From the NCBI GenBank assembly GCA_030590405.1, contig JAUUYO010000088.1:1-12230 (forward strand): 12,230 nucleotides of DNA, in the 5' to 3' direction. The notes beneath the pieces were generated by a model, which was not told the DNA's origin, did no database searches, and saw only the letters and a list, made by a program, of their open reading frames with translations. This document shows positions 1 through 6,740 of this stretch, one piece after another. This DNA comes from Kangiellaceae bacterium. Lineage in GTDB: Bacteria > Pseudomonadota > Gammaproteobacteria > Enterobacterales > Kangiellaceae. The position numbers were made by a program, and so were the translations under genes. Numbering within the stretch: position 1 is the stretch's first letter; each line of letters opens with the position of its first letter.

Positions 1-162
1 ATGTGAAAAACTAACAGCCTGACTAAATATTGGTTTATTTGGCTAGGGGCTGTTGATATCAGCATGCAGAAAATTTATTGAGTGTGACTAACAACAGCAA
101 GCAGGTGGCGATATCAGTATCAGTCGAGTTAGATGATCGAAAGGGGGCATGTGAATCAGTTT
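1..162. other. Left-edge region without a convincing gene
   Basis: All three plus-strand frames meet a stop within the first 25 bases, so no plus-strand gene enters from the left. The stretch carries short inverted copies of the same word: AACAGCC near 14-20, GCTGTTG at 49-55 and CAACAGC at 92-98. The first and second, or the second and third, could pair as alternative hairpins. It also has two copies of GATATCAG (55-62 and 111-118). It lies downstream of the minus-strand gene at 163-666, so a weak transcript end is possible, but no hairpin followed by a T-run was seen. A minus-strand frame opens at 65 (ATG) and stays open to the left edge for 21 codons. It has no ribosome binding site and I do not call it. 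Confidence 0.4.
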
Positions 163-666
163 TCAAAACAACTCAATTTCGGACTCCACGGCTTCTTTTT
201 TGAAAGTTTGTTCAATTAAAGACTTGACCGCTGATTCAAAACCTTCGCCGCTACGAATACTATCAAACAGTTGTTTTTCTTCTCGCATGGTGTAGCTTTT
301 TTCAATTCGTTCAAAGATTTCATGCCATTCTGTATCATTGCCTTTAGCTTTTATCTCTAGTGTCTGGATGGCGTCCTGAATGGTTGCCATAATATGTTGC
401 AACCTCTGGGTCATGCGATCATAAAATTGAAAATCCATGATGGCGTTGCGCACTTTAGCCTGGGTGCCTTGATGGAGTGATTGCAGTTTTTCAATATCAG
501 ACTGTTCAGGTGAACCTATTAATCCTTCCATGGAATTATAACCCTCAACGATTTCAATGAAGAGTTTGGAAAGATCATCAAATGGCTGCTCCGTTTCTTT
601 AAGGGACAGTGCCAGTTGCGCCGCAGCTAGTTGCAATAAGGTGATCTGATTTGCAGAGTGCTTCAT
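163..666 (-). CDS. Small helical protein with a CheZ-like D-x-x-x-Q motif
   Basis: This 167-residue protein is predicted to be soluble and almost entirely helical, with no signal peptide or membrane segment. The most informative stretch is residues 78-93, where FQFYDRMTQRLQHI sits in a long amphipathic helix. D83 and Q87 have the D-x-x-x-Q spacing of the catalytic pair in the chemotaxis phosphatase CheZ (D143 and Q147 in E. coli), and the helix continues with a similar pattern. The protein is shorter than CheZ (about 214 residues). It ends in an acidic then hydrophobic tail (SEIELF) that loosely recalls the CheY-binding C-terminus of CheZ. From the family pattern I infer a response-regulator phosphatase or chemotaxis-associated protein, but no chemotaxis gene lies nearby. 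The ATG at 664-666 is the only good start, with a weak TAGGC upstream. It is transcribed away from the TetR-fadE operon across a 266-base gap. Confidence 0.7.
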   Translation of the reverse strand: MKHSANQITLLQLAAAQLALSLKETEQPFDDLSKLFIEIVEGYNSMEGLIGSPEQSDIEKLQSLHQGTQAKVRNAIMDFQFYDRMTQRLQHIMATIQDAIQTLEIKAKGNDTEWHEIFERIEKSYTMREEKQLFDSIRSGEGFESAVKSLIEQTFKKEAVESEIELF

Positions 667-862
667 GAAATTGCCTACTTTATCCGGTAATTAGGTTGAA
701 ATTAGACTAATCTAAGTCTTATATTATGATTGAGTATAGGCAATATTTTGCTAAACAACAGGTGTTTTAACGACTAAGTTTAGATTAAGGAGGAGCGAAG
801 AAATATTTGTATCAGCCAGGTTTTGAGTCGCTTCAACCGACTTTTCCCAAGATTATTTTTGA

Positions 863-891
863 TTGACTTTGTACTGTTTTGAACGTATGTT
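863..891 (+). promoter_or_regulatory. Sigma-70 promoter of the psrA-like/fadE operon
   Basis: A -35 box TTGACT (863-868) is followed after exactly 17 bases by a -10 box TATGTT (886-891). Transcription would begin near 898, leaving a leader of about 35 bases before the TTG start at 933. The last base of the -10 box is the first base of the palindromic operator, which is the geometry expected for repression by blocking RNA polymerase. The box matches are read directly; activity is inferred. Confidence 0.6.
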
Positions 892-908
892 TCAAACACT
901 TGTTTGAA
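891..908 (+). promoter_or_regulatory. PsrA-type operator palindrome
   Basis: TTCAAACACTTGTTTGAA is a perfect inverted repeat with 8-base arms (TTCAAACA and TGTTTGAA) around a CT spacer. Its core CAAAC-N4-GTTTG matches the binding motif described for the Pseudomonas regulator PsrA, (G/C)AAAC-N2-4-GTTT(G/C). It lies between the -10 box and the start codon of a gene whose product looks like PsrA, so negative autoregulation of the regulator and co-regulation of fadE is the straightforward inference. I saw no second copy of the full motif in the window. Confidence 0.75.
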
Positions 909-932
909 TTTGCTAATTAAATAGGTCAAAAT

Positions 933-1625
933 TTGACTTCAACCAAAGAAAAAATACTTAATGTGGCCGAAGAGTTGTTTGCCGACCATGGCTTTTCGGA
1001 AACCAGTCTGCGTATGATAACCGCCAAAGCAGAGGTTAACCTTGCTTCGGTTAATTACCATTTTGGCTCTAAAAAAACCTTGATCCAGGCTGTTTTCGAT
1101 CGTTTTATGTTGCGATTTACCAATGATTTGAGTTTAGAAATGGATAGGCTGGATGAAGCTGATTCTGAATTGCAAGTCATTGACGTATTAAGCACATTAA
1201 TTAAACCAATCACTCAACTGGATAATTTAAGGCCGGACGGTGCGGGGGTTTTTATGAATCTTTTAGGCCGCGCTTATGCGGAAACTCAAGGCCATATCAG
1301 ACGTTTTGCTATGGAGCACTATGCCAGCATATTAAAGCGTTTTACCCAGTTACTGCATACCACCAGTCCTAATTTGCAACCGACAGAAATGTTCTGGCGA
1401 CTGCATTTTATGCTTGGCTCCTTTATTTTTACCTTAGCCGGTCATGAAGCGCTTCAAGAGATCTCGGAAAGTGATTTTGATCAAAAAGTTTCTATCGAAG
1501 AAATTATCAAGCGACTGGTTCCATTTATGTCGGCCGCCTTTTCGTTTGACTCAAACAAGCCGTATGGCACAACACAAGCTAGTGACGATGTTGGTCACAA
1601 GAAGCTTTCTGCAGGAGAGCATTAA
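933..1625 (+). CDS. psrA: TetR-family regulator, PsrA type
   Basis: This 230-residue repressor controls fatty-acid oxidation genes in the family it resembles. Residues 1-57 form a typical TetR DNA-binding domain: an N-terminal helix (EKILNVAEELFADHGF), then SLRMITAKAEVNLASVNYHF as the helix-turn-helix, followed by GSKKTLIQAVF. This block closely matches PsrA of Pseudomonas as I remember it. PsrA binds long-chain acyl effectors and represses fadE and etfAB-type genes. The larger C-terminal part is the helical ligand and dimer domain; the last 20 or so residues are polar and probably disordered. The start is TTG at 933, preceded by TAGGT with 7 bases of spacing, and an in-frame stop at 918-920 excludes a longer protein. 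The stop lies 2 bases before the fadE start, so the two genes share a transcript. The operator at 891-908 supports autoregulation. Confidence 0.88.
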   Translation: MTSTKEKILNVAEELFADHGFSETSLRMITAKAEVNLASVNYHFGSKKTLIQAVFDRFMLRFTNDLSLEMDRLDEADSELQVIDVLSTLIKPITQLDNLRPDGAGVFMNLLGRAYAETQGHIRRFAMEHYASILKRFTQLLHTTSPNLQPTEMFWRLHFMLGSFIFTLAGHEALQEISESDFDQKVSIEEIIKRLVPFMSAAFSFDSNKPYGTTQASDDVGHKKLSAGEH

Positions 1626-1627
1626 TC

Positions 1628-4090
1628 ATGGTTTTATCATTCCAGATATTTATTTTATTCGGGGTTATTTGGGCAAGTGCTTATTTCCGGGCTCGTATGG
1701 GCACGGCGTTAGCCAGCGCTGGAGTCGCATTAGTGATGATGACCATGTCGAGCAAATTTCTAATCATTCCCTGGTTGTTATTTATCCCGGTGGCGGTGTT
1801 ATTTTTTGCCGATGATTTACGTAAAGATAAAATCACCCGTCCGTTTTTCGCTTTTTTTAAAAAAGTTCTGCCGCCAATGAATCAAACCGAAAAAGAAGCG
1901 CTTGATGCGGGTGATGTCTGGTGGGATGGCGAACTTTTTAGAGGTAACCCCGATTGGAAAAAATGGTTAAAAACGCCCAAACCCGAACTAACCGAAAAAG
2001 AACAAGCGTTTTTGGATAATCAGGTTGAAACGGTTTGTGAGATGGTTTGCGATTGGAAAGTGAGTTTCGAAGATAAAGATTTGCCTGAAGAAGTCTGGAA
2101 TTATTTAAAAAAGGAAGGTTTTTTAGGTTTAATCATACCTGAAGAATATGGCGGTAAGGGATTTTCAGCGTTGGCCCATTCGAGCATTGTGACTAAATTG
2201 GCATCTCGGAGTGGGGCGTTAGGGGTTAGTGTGATGGTACCCAATTCATTAGGGCCTGCCGAATTATTGCTGCATTACGGGACCGATGAGCAAAAAAATC
2301 ATTATTTACCCAATTTGGCTAAAGGTAAGGAAGTCCCATGTTTTGCACTGACCGGACCGCAAGCGGGATCGGATGCTGGCGCAATGCCTGATACAGGAGT
2401 GGTATGCCAACAAAATTTTGAAGGCCAGCAAGTATTAGGGATCCGCCTGAATTGGGATAAGCGTTATATTACCCTGGCACCGATCGCTACCGTCTTAGGT
2501 CTGGCATTTAAGCTGTATGATCCTGACAATTTACTCGGTGATGATAAAGATCTGGGGATCACGGTAGCCTTAATTCCGACCTCCCATGAAGGAGTTGAAA
2601 TCGGTGAGCGGCATTTCCCCGTAGGCTCTCCCTTTATGAACGGGCCGACCCGAGGTAAAGATGTTTTTATCCCGATAGACTGGATTGTCGGCGGTCAAGA
2701 TTTCGCTGGTCGAGGCTGGAAAATGTTAGTGGAATGTTTATCGGCTGGACGCGGTATTTCACTGCCTTCAGGGGCGACGGCGGCAGCCAAAATGGCTTAT
2801 CGAGCCACTGGCGCTTATGCTATTTTGCGCCAACAGTTTAAAACAGAGATCGGTAAATTTGAAGGTGTCGAAGAAGCATTAGCTCGAATTGCTGGTGCCA
2901 CTTATCAATTAGAGGCGACCCGCATTACCACTGCCGCAGCTGTCGATGCTGGTTATAAACCATCGGTGGTGACCGCCATCGCAAAATACCATATGACCGA
3001 GTCAGCGCGAGCGTTAGTCAATGACGCGATGGACATTCATGGTGGTCGCGGCGTGATTCAGGGCGAACGAAATTATTTGGCCAGCGGTTTTATGAGTTCA
3101 CCAGTGAGTATTACCGTGGAAGGAGCCAACATATTAACCAGAAACCTGATGATATTTGGTCAGGGTGCGGTGCGTTGTCATCCGTTTGTTTATCGTGAAA
3201 TGCAAGCTGCTAACCATGTCAACGAAGAGCAAGGCTTAGATGAGTTTGATTCACTCTTTTTCCGCCATGTTGGATATGGGTTGAGTAATTTTATTCGTAC
3301 TTTGAGCCTGGGGCTTAGCGGCGGCAAAATTGCGAAAAAGCCGGTTGATGGCGAAACAGGACGATTTTATCAACAGCTAACTCGCATGAGTTCAGCGTTG
3401 GCATTGGTTTCTGATCTGTCGATGGCATTATTAGGCGGGGAGCTTAAACGAAAAGAGCGACTGTCTGCCCGTTTAGGCGATGTTTTAAGTCATTTGTATT
3501 TATCTTCAACGGTGCTTAAGTATTATCAGGACAATGGTCAACAGGGAGCTGATCTGGCGTATGTGACATGGACCATCGAGAATAATTTATTTTTAATGCA
3601 AACCGCATTACTCGACTTCTTTGATAATTTACAACCCGTCTGGCTTGGCAAAGTGTTAAGACGCATTATCTTTCCTTATGGAAACGCCTATAAACGACCC
3701 AGTGATGAATTGGATCACAAGATTGTGCAAGCGATGTTTTCAAGTAACGAATTACGCGATCGATTAACTAAAAATATTTATATTGGCGACCAACAACAAC
3801 CTGTTGGAAGAATTGAGCATGCCTTTAGCAAGGTGCTCGCGGCCAGCAAGATCGCCGCAAAATTGCGAAAAGGTATTAAAGAGGGCGAAGTCGTGACTTG
3901 CAAGGATCTCGACCAGACAGTGGAAAATGCCGTTGCATCGGGCATTTTGACCCAGCCTGAAGCCCGTGAGTATTTGGCGGCTGAGGTACTTCGGCTGGAT
4001 GCCATTCAAGTTGATGAATATAGCCAGGACTACATAAAAGGTCATTTTTCTCAAGATAAAGCCGCAGGAGGTTCAGAAGCTGCTGCGTAG
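1628..4090 (+). CDS. fadE: Acyl-CoA dehydrogenase FadE
   Basis: FadE catalyses the first step of beta-oxidation, oxidising acyl-CoA to trans-2-enoyl-CoA with FAD. Its 820 residues are close to the 814 of E. coli FadE. Residues 1-66 hold two hydrophobic segments, which suggest attachment to the inner membrane. The dehydrogenase core contains CFALTGPQAGSDAGA (substrate and FAD region), NGPTRGKDVFIPIDWIVGG, and ITVEGANILTRNLMIFGQGA. Glu498 in the VEGAN motif aligns with the catalytic base of the family. The C-terminal 280 residues are the extra domain specific to bacterial FadE (DUF1974 type). An AGGAG site at 1613-1617 lies 10 bases before the ATG and overlaps the end of the regulator gene, consistent with translational coupling. 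Expression is probably lifted when fatty acyl ligand releases the PsrA-type repressor. No frameshift or missing key residue was seen. Confidence 0.96.
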   Translation: MVLSFQIFILFGVIWASAYFRARMGTALASAGVALVMMTMSSKFLIIPWLLFIPVAVLFFADDLRKDKITRPFFAFFKKVLPPMNQTEKEALDAGDVWWDGELFRGNPDWKKWLKTPKPELTEKEQAFLDNQVETVCEMVCDWKVSFEDKDLPEEVWNYLKKEGFLGLIIPEEYGGKGFSALAHSSIVTKLASRSGALGVSVMVPNSLGPAELLLHYGTDEQKNHYLPNLAKGKEVPCFALTGPQAGSDAGAMPDTGVVCQQNFEGQQVLGIRLNWDKRYITLAPIATVLGLAFKLYDPDNLLGDDKDLGITVALIPTSHEGVEIGERHFPVGSPFMNGPTRGKDVFIPIDWIVGGQDFAGRGWKMLVECLSAGRGISLPSGATAAAKMAYRATGAYAILRQQFKTEIGKFEGVEEALARIAGATYQLEATRITTAAAVDAGYKPSVVTAIAKYHMTESARALVNDAMDIHGGRGVIQGERNYLASGFMSSPVSITVEGANILTRNLMIFGQGAVRCHPFVYREMQAANHVNEEQGLDEFDSLFFRHVGYGLSNFIRTLSLGLSGGKIAKKPVDGETGRFYQQLTRMSSALALVSDLSMALLGGELKRKERLSARLGDVLSHLYLSSTVLKYYQDNGQQGADLAYVTWTIENNLFLMQTALLDFFDNLQPVWLGKVLRRIIFPYGNAYKRPSDELDHKIVQAMFSSNELRDRLTKNIYIGDQQQPVGRIEHAFSKVLAASKIAAKLRKGIKEGEVVTCKDLDQTVENAVASGILTQPEAREYLAAEVLRLDAIQVDEYSQDYIKGHFSQDKAAGGSEAAA

Positions 4091-4140
4091 ATCGCATTTC
4101 TGATATTTTGTTATTGAACTAAGAATTAATCAGTTGAACT

Positions 4141-4172
4141 AGCGGGGATATTTTGTCAAAATCTCCCCCGCT
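4141..4172 (+). other. Strong hairpin between fadE and the lipoprotein gene
   Basis: AGCGGGGATATTTT (4141-4154) pairs with AAAATCTCCCCCGCT (4158-4172) across a GTC loop; the right arm has one extra base, so the stem has a small bulge. The GC-rich base of the stem is stable. It lies 50 bases after the fadE stop and may end that transcript or protect its 3' end, but no T-run follows it on either strand, so it is not a standard intrinsic terminator. It could also be a 5' leader element of the lipoprotein gene. Confidence 0.5.
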
Positions 4173-4221
4173 TGATAAGTACTTTCAGGTTCCTGACTCA
4201 ATTTTTCCCAAGGTCTATTAA

Positions 4222-4800
4222 ATGTCCCTAATTAGATCCAAAATTTTTACTGCAAGTTTAATGGCGCTATCTATAGTTTTGGCCAGTTGCCAAACCAGTG
4301 CTCCTGATAACGGCGAAAAGAAAATCAGCCATGTGCTCAAAGCTGCGGACAGCAACTCAGTAATTAGTGCCTACATGGACTTGCAAGAGGCAGCATTTAG
4401 ACAGTCTTTGGCTGATTCTGGGGTTAGCGTAGAAAGGCAGGGTGACGCGATAAACCTGATTATGCCGGGCAAAATCACTTTTGCAACTAACCAGGCAGAT
4501 ATTCAAACAGGTTTTTACTCAGTGCTTGATTCGGTCGCCACTGTTTTAGCGGGTTATGATAAAACAGCAATCGAAATAGAAGGCCATACCGATTCAAGTG
4601 GTGGTTTGAGTTATAACTTGTCTTTATCCCAAAGCCGGGCGATGCAAGTTGCTAACTATTTGAAATCAAAAGGGATTAGAAGTAAACGAATTGTTCATTT
4701 TGGAAAAGGACCGATGCAACCGATTGCTAATAATCAATCGGCTGAGGGGCGCGCACAAAATAGACGAGTCGAAATTAGAATTAAGGCGATTGCTACATAA
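4222..4800 (+). CDS. OmpA-domain outer-membrane lipoprotein
   Basis: The product anchors the outer membrane to peptidoglycan in the manner of YiaD or Pal-like proteins. Residues 1-23 form a lipoprotein signal ending in the lipobox LASC, with Cys23 as the lipidated residue. The next residue is Gln, not Asp, so Lol sorting to the outer membrane is expected. Residues 30-78 are a polar linker. Residues 80-188 are an OmpA C-terminal domain with EGHTDSSGG, YNLSLSQSRA and a closing GRAQNRRVEI. Asp124 and Arg139 are 15 residues apart, as are the two diaminopimelate-binding residues known in OmpA (D271 and R286 in Acinetobacter). At 192 residues it is a short single-domain member. The ATG follows a weak AAGG at 4210-4213. 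Clear intergenic space and the terminator at 4840-4874 suggest a single-gene unit. A specific gene symbol cannot be assigned. Confidence 0.92.
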   Translation: MSLIRSKIFTASLMALSIVLASCQTSAPDNGEKKISHVLKAADSNSVISAYMDLQEAAFRQSLADSGVSVERQGDAINLIMPGKITFATNQADIQTGFYSVLDSVATVLAGYDKTAIEIEGHTDSSGGLSYNLSLSQSRAMQVANYLKSKGIRSKRIVHFGKGPMQPIANNQSAEGRAQNRRVEIRIKAIAT

Positions 4801-4806
4801 GCCTCT

Positions 4807-4830
4807 TTTTACCGGGTTAACCTGGTAAAA
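4807..4830. repeat. 24-base near-perfect palindrome
   Basis: TTTTACCGGGTT is followed directly by AACCTGGTAAAA. The arms are complementary except at one pair, which can form a G-U wobble in RNA. It starts 7 bases after the lipoprotein stop codon and lies just before the intrinsic terminator. It could be a second, upstream terminator stem or a protein-binding site. The absence of a spacer favours a DNA-binding site, while the position favours a 3' end structure. Confidence 0.5.
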
Positions 4831-4839
4831 TTTACCTCA

Positions 4840-4874
4840 AAAAAAGCTCTTTTTAAAATGAAAAGGGCTTTTTT
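4840..4874 (+). terminator. Intrinsic terminator after the OmpA lipoprotein gene
   Basis: The left arm AAAAAAGCTCTTTT (4840-4853) pairs along its full length with AAAAGGGCTTTTTT (4861-4874), with one G-U wobble and a 7-base loop. The right arm ends in six T, with six more T just downstream after CA. The A-run on the left makes it potentially active in both directions. It separates the lipoprotein gene from the channel gene. Confidence 0.85.
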
Positions 4875-4969
4875 CATTTTTTGCAGCAGAAAGACACACA
4901 AAAATGTCGTAAAATGGCGCAAGCAGTCACTCACTCGCCAAGCGAAACCATTTCAGGGAACTGGGTTTT

Positions 4970-5809
4970 ATGGTAAAAAAAATAAAAAAATTTAGCCAGG
5001 GAAGTCCGCTTTCGCCATGGCGTGAGAAGTTGCATGAAGTCATTTTTGAAGCCGATACGCCAACCGGAAAACGCTTTGATGTGCTGTTAATCATCGCGAT
5101 CATTTGTAGTGTTATTGCGGTCATGCTGGACAGTGTTGCTTCAATAAGAGTTCAGTATGGGCTTTATTTAGATATCGTTGAGTGGAGTTTTACTATTTTG
5201 TTCTCAATTGAATATGTTTTGCGCTTGCTGAGCGTACGAAAGCCCATGCTTTATGCTTTGAGTCCTTTTGGTATCGTCGATTTGGTGTCTGTTTTACCCA
5301 GTTTTATTGCGCTTTATTATGTTGGCGCAGAAACCTTTTTAGTGATCCGGGTTTTACGGGTTTTAAGGGTTTTTCGAGTTTTTAAATTAGAAGAATATAT
5401 GGGAGAAGCCAATACCTTGATGATCGCGTTACACGCCAGTCGAAAAAAAATTACGATCTTCTTATATTCTATTTTTATTTTTGTGGTGGTTTTTGGCTCG
5501 GTGATGTATCTGGTTGAAGGCGCTGAAAATGGTTTCACCAGCATCCCTAAATCTGTTTATTGGGCAATTATCACTTTGACGACAGTTGGTTATGGCGACA
5601 TTGTTCCGCAAACCCAAATTGGTCAAATGATAGCCGCAGCGGTAATGATCCTCGGTTATGCGATCATCGCGGTACCAACCGGAATTTACAGCGCTGAGCT
5701 TGCCCGCGCATTTAAAAAAGATGTATCAAATGTCGCTTGTCAAAATTGTGGAGAAGAAGGCCATGATATTGACGCTGAATATTGTAAATACTGCGGAGAT
5801 AAACTGTGA
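4970..5809 (+). CDS. Voltage-gated potassium-type channel with C-terminal zinc ribbon
   Basis: This is a six-transmembrane cation channel of the inner membrane, 279 residues long. S1 lies near residues 36-54, S2 near 68-87 and S3 near 98-118. S4 is FLVIRVLRVLRVFRVFK, with Arg127, 130, 133 and 136 and Lys139 every third residue, a full voltage-sensor ladder. S5 is near 162-182. The pore loop has the potassium selectivity filter TTVGYGD (204-210), and S6 is near 217-238. After S6 a short tail ends in a treble of residues typical of a zinc ribbon: Cys257-x-x-Cys260 and Cys272-x-x-Cys275, with His265 between. The fold suggests potassium selectivity; gating by the ribbon is only inference. AGGGA at 4955-4959 sits 10 bases before the ATG. 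Its TGA overlaps the GTG start of the next gene, so the two are probably co-translated. Confidence 0.93.
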   Translation: MVKKIKKFSQGSPLSPWREKLHEVIFEADTPTGKRFDVLLIIAIICSVIAVMLDSVASIRVQYGLYLDIVEWSFTILFSIEYVLRLLSVRKPMLYALSPFGIVDLVSVLPSFIALYYVGAETFLVIRVLRVLRVFRVFKLEEYMGEANTLMIALHASRKKITIFLYSIFIFVVVFGSVMYLVEGAENGFTSIPKSVYWAIITLTTVGYGDIVPQTQIGQMIAAAVMILGYAIIAVPTGIYSAELARAFKKDVSNVACQNCGEEGHDIDAEYCKYCGDKL

Positions 5810-6738
5810 GCCATCTTTCAAATTCGCACAGTGCACACCTTAACTCTGAAATGACTGAAAAATGGCGACTGGCTTATTTACAGGCCATGGGGATTGACTG
5901 CTGGGTGCCAAAATCAGAGCTGCGATCGGGTGGAGAAAATTTAGAAGTAAAAAGTAACCTCGCTGAAGAGTCTATCGTCAAGGTCGAAACACCAAATGAT
6001 AGTGCGCCAACTGTCGCTCAGCCAGTTGGTGCTCCGTTAATTGATAAACAATCAATTGGTGAACGATCAATTGGTGAACGATCAATTGGTGAACATAATG
6101 AAAAAATCACACCGCAAATCTTAAGATCTGAGCCTGACAAAAAACTCCCCCAAACCGTGAGCGACTCAAAGGATCCAGCACAGACTACCAGCCTTTTGGC
6201 AACCAAAGATTTCACCCCGAGAAACAAAGCCACCTCCAGTCAATATTTAAAACTGGTTAGTTGGACCAATCAAACTATCAAAGAAGAGAATTCAAAAAGT
6301 ATTTTAATCATCTGTCGCCATCAGATAGATCAACCGGCCAATAGTTTTGCCCGAGCCAATTCACCCAGTCAGTTTATGCTCGACTATATTAATGCGCTAA
6401 TTGGATTGTTGCCGGAGCTGTCATTTGAGCTAAAAATCCAACTGGCACATTTATCAGAAGCCGGTTTAGGTAAAGATTCAAGCCCGATGGATGAGGTGCT
6501 GGGTGATTGCAGACCGGATATGGTGTTGCTGCTGGGAGATGAAACCGTCGCTCATTTACTGAACAAGCAAGCCGATGTCGCCAACTTAAGAGGTCGACTG
6601 GTTGAGTTAGAGCAAAATTATCAAGCGTTGGTGAGTTACCACCCTTTTTCGATGATCGAAAATCCCGCTTTAAAATCTTTGGCGCTAGAAGACCTTTCCA
6701 ATTTGATCAACTACCTGTTACACAATAATCGGAGTTAG
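5806..6738 (+). CDS. holD: HolD-like DNA polymerase III psi subunit with degenerate glycosylase-like domain
   Basis: Residues 20-36 (WRLAYLQAMGIDCWVPK) match the start of HolD/psi proteins, which link the chi subunit and single-strand binding protein to the clamp loader. The gene is directly upstream of rimI, as holD is in E. coli. Residues 40-145 are a polar, probably disordered linker with a tandem repeat. Residues 165-305 resemble family 4 uracil-DNA glycosylases: LLLGDET near 242-247 corresponds to the strand before motif 2, and YHPFSMIENPALK from 278 corresponds to the conserved YHPS...NP..K motif. However, the GEAPG-type catalytic motif is replaced by CRHQIDQP and the iron-sulfur cysteines are absent, so catalysis is unlikely. 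At 310 residues it is more than twice the length of E. coli psi (137). The GTG start overlaps the channel stop; ATG at 5851 is an alternative. It could instead be an uncharacterised glycosylase relative. Confidence 0.68.
   Translation: MSHLSNSHSAHLNSEMTEKWRLAYLQAMGIDCWVPKSELRSGGENLEVKSNLAEESIVKVETPNDSAPTVAQPVGAPLIDKQSIGERSIGERSIGEHNEKITPQILRSEPDKKLPQTVSDSKDPAQTTSLLATKDFTPRNKATSSQYLKLVSWTNQTIKEENSKSILIICRHQIDQPANSFARANSPSQFMLDYINALIGLLPELSFELKIQLAHLSEAGLGKDSSPMDEVLGDCRPDMVLLLGDETVAHLLNKQADVANLRGRLVELEQNYQALVSYHPFSMIENPALKSLALEDLSNLINYLLHNNRS
6051..6095 (+). repeat. Three tandem 15-base repeats inside the holD-like gene
   Basis: The unit ATCAATTGGTGAACG occurs at 6051-6065, 6066-6080 and 6081-6095; only the last base differs, in copy three. 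The unit is five codons long, so copy changes keep the frame and give SIGER, SIGER, SIGEH in the linker of the protein. The near-identity at DNA level points to recent expansion by slippage. Confidence 0.93.
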
Positions 6739-6740
6739 CT

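Noticed and set aside
3..65. Minus-strand frame from ATG 65 running off the left edge
   Set aside because: Only 21 codons, no ribosome binding site, and no recognisable family.
161..186. Clamp-binding motif at the C-terminus (EIELF) of the CheZ-like protein
   Set aside because: It only loosely resembles the QL(S/D)LF pentamer and nothing else links the protein to replication; a CheY-binding-like tail fits better with the D-x-x-x-Q helix.
1444..1815. Open frame overlapping the regulator and the start of fadE
   Set aside because: It lies in another frame of two well-supported genes and its translation resembles no protein family.
3764..4097. Three antisense frames at the 3' end of fadE
   Set aside because: They are shadows of the fadE C-terminal domain, which is clearly coding on the plus strand.
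6051..6095. Possible CRISPR-like repeat array
   Set aside because: Units are 15 bases, directly abutting without spacers, and in frame within a gene; this is a protein-coding tandem repeat.
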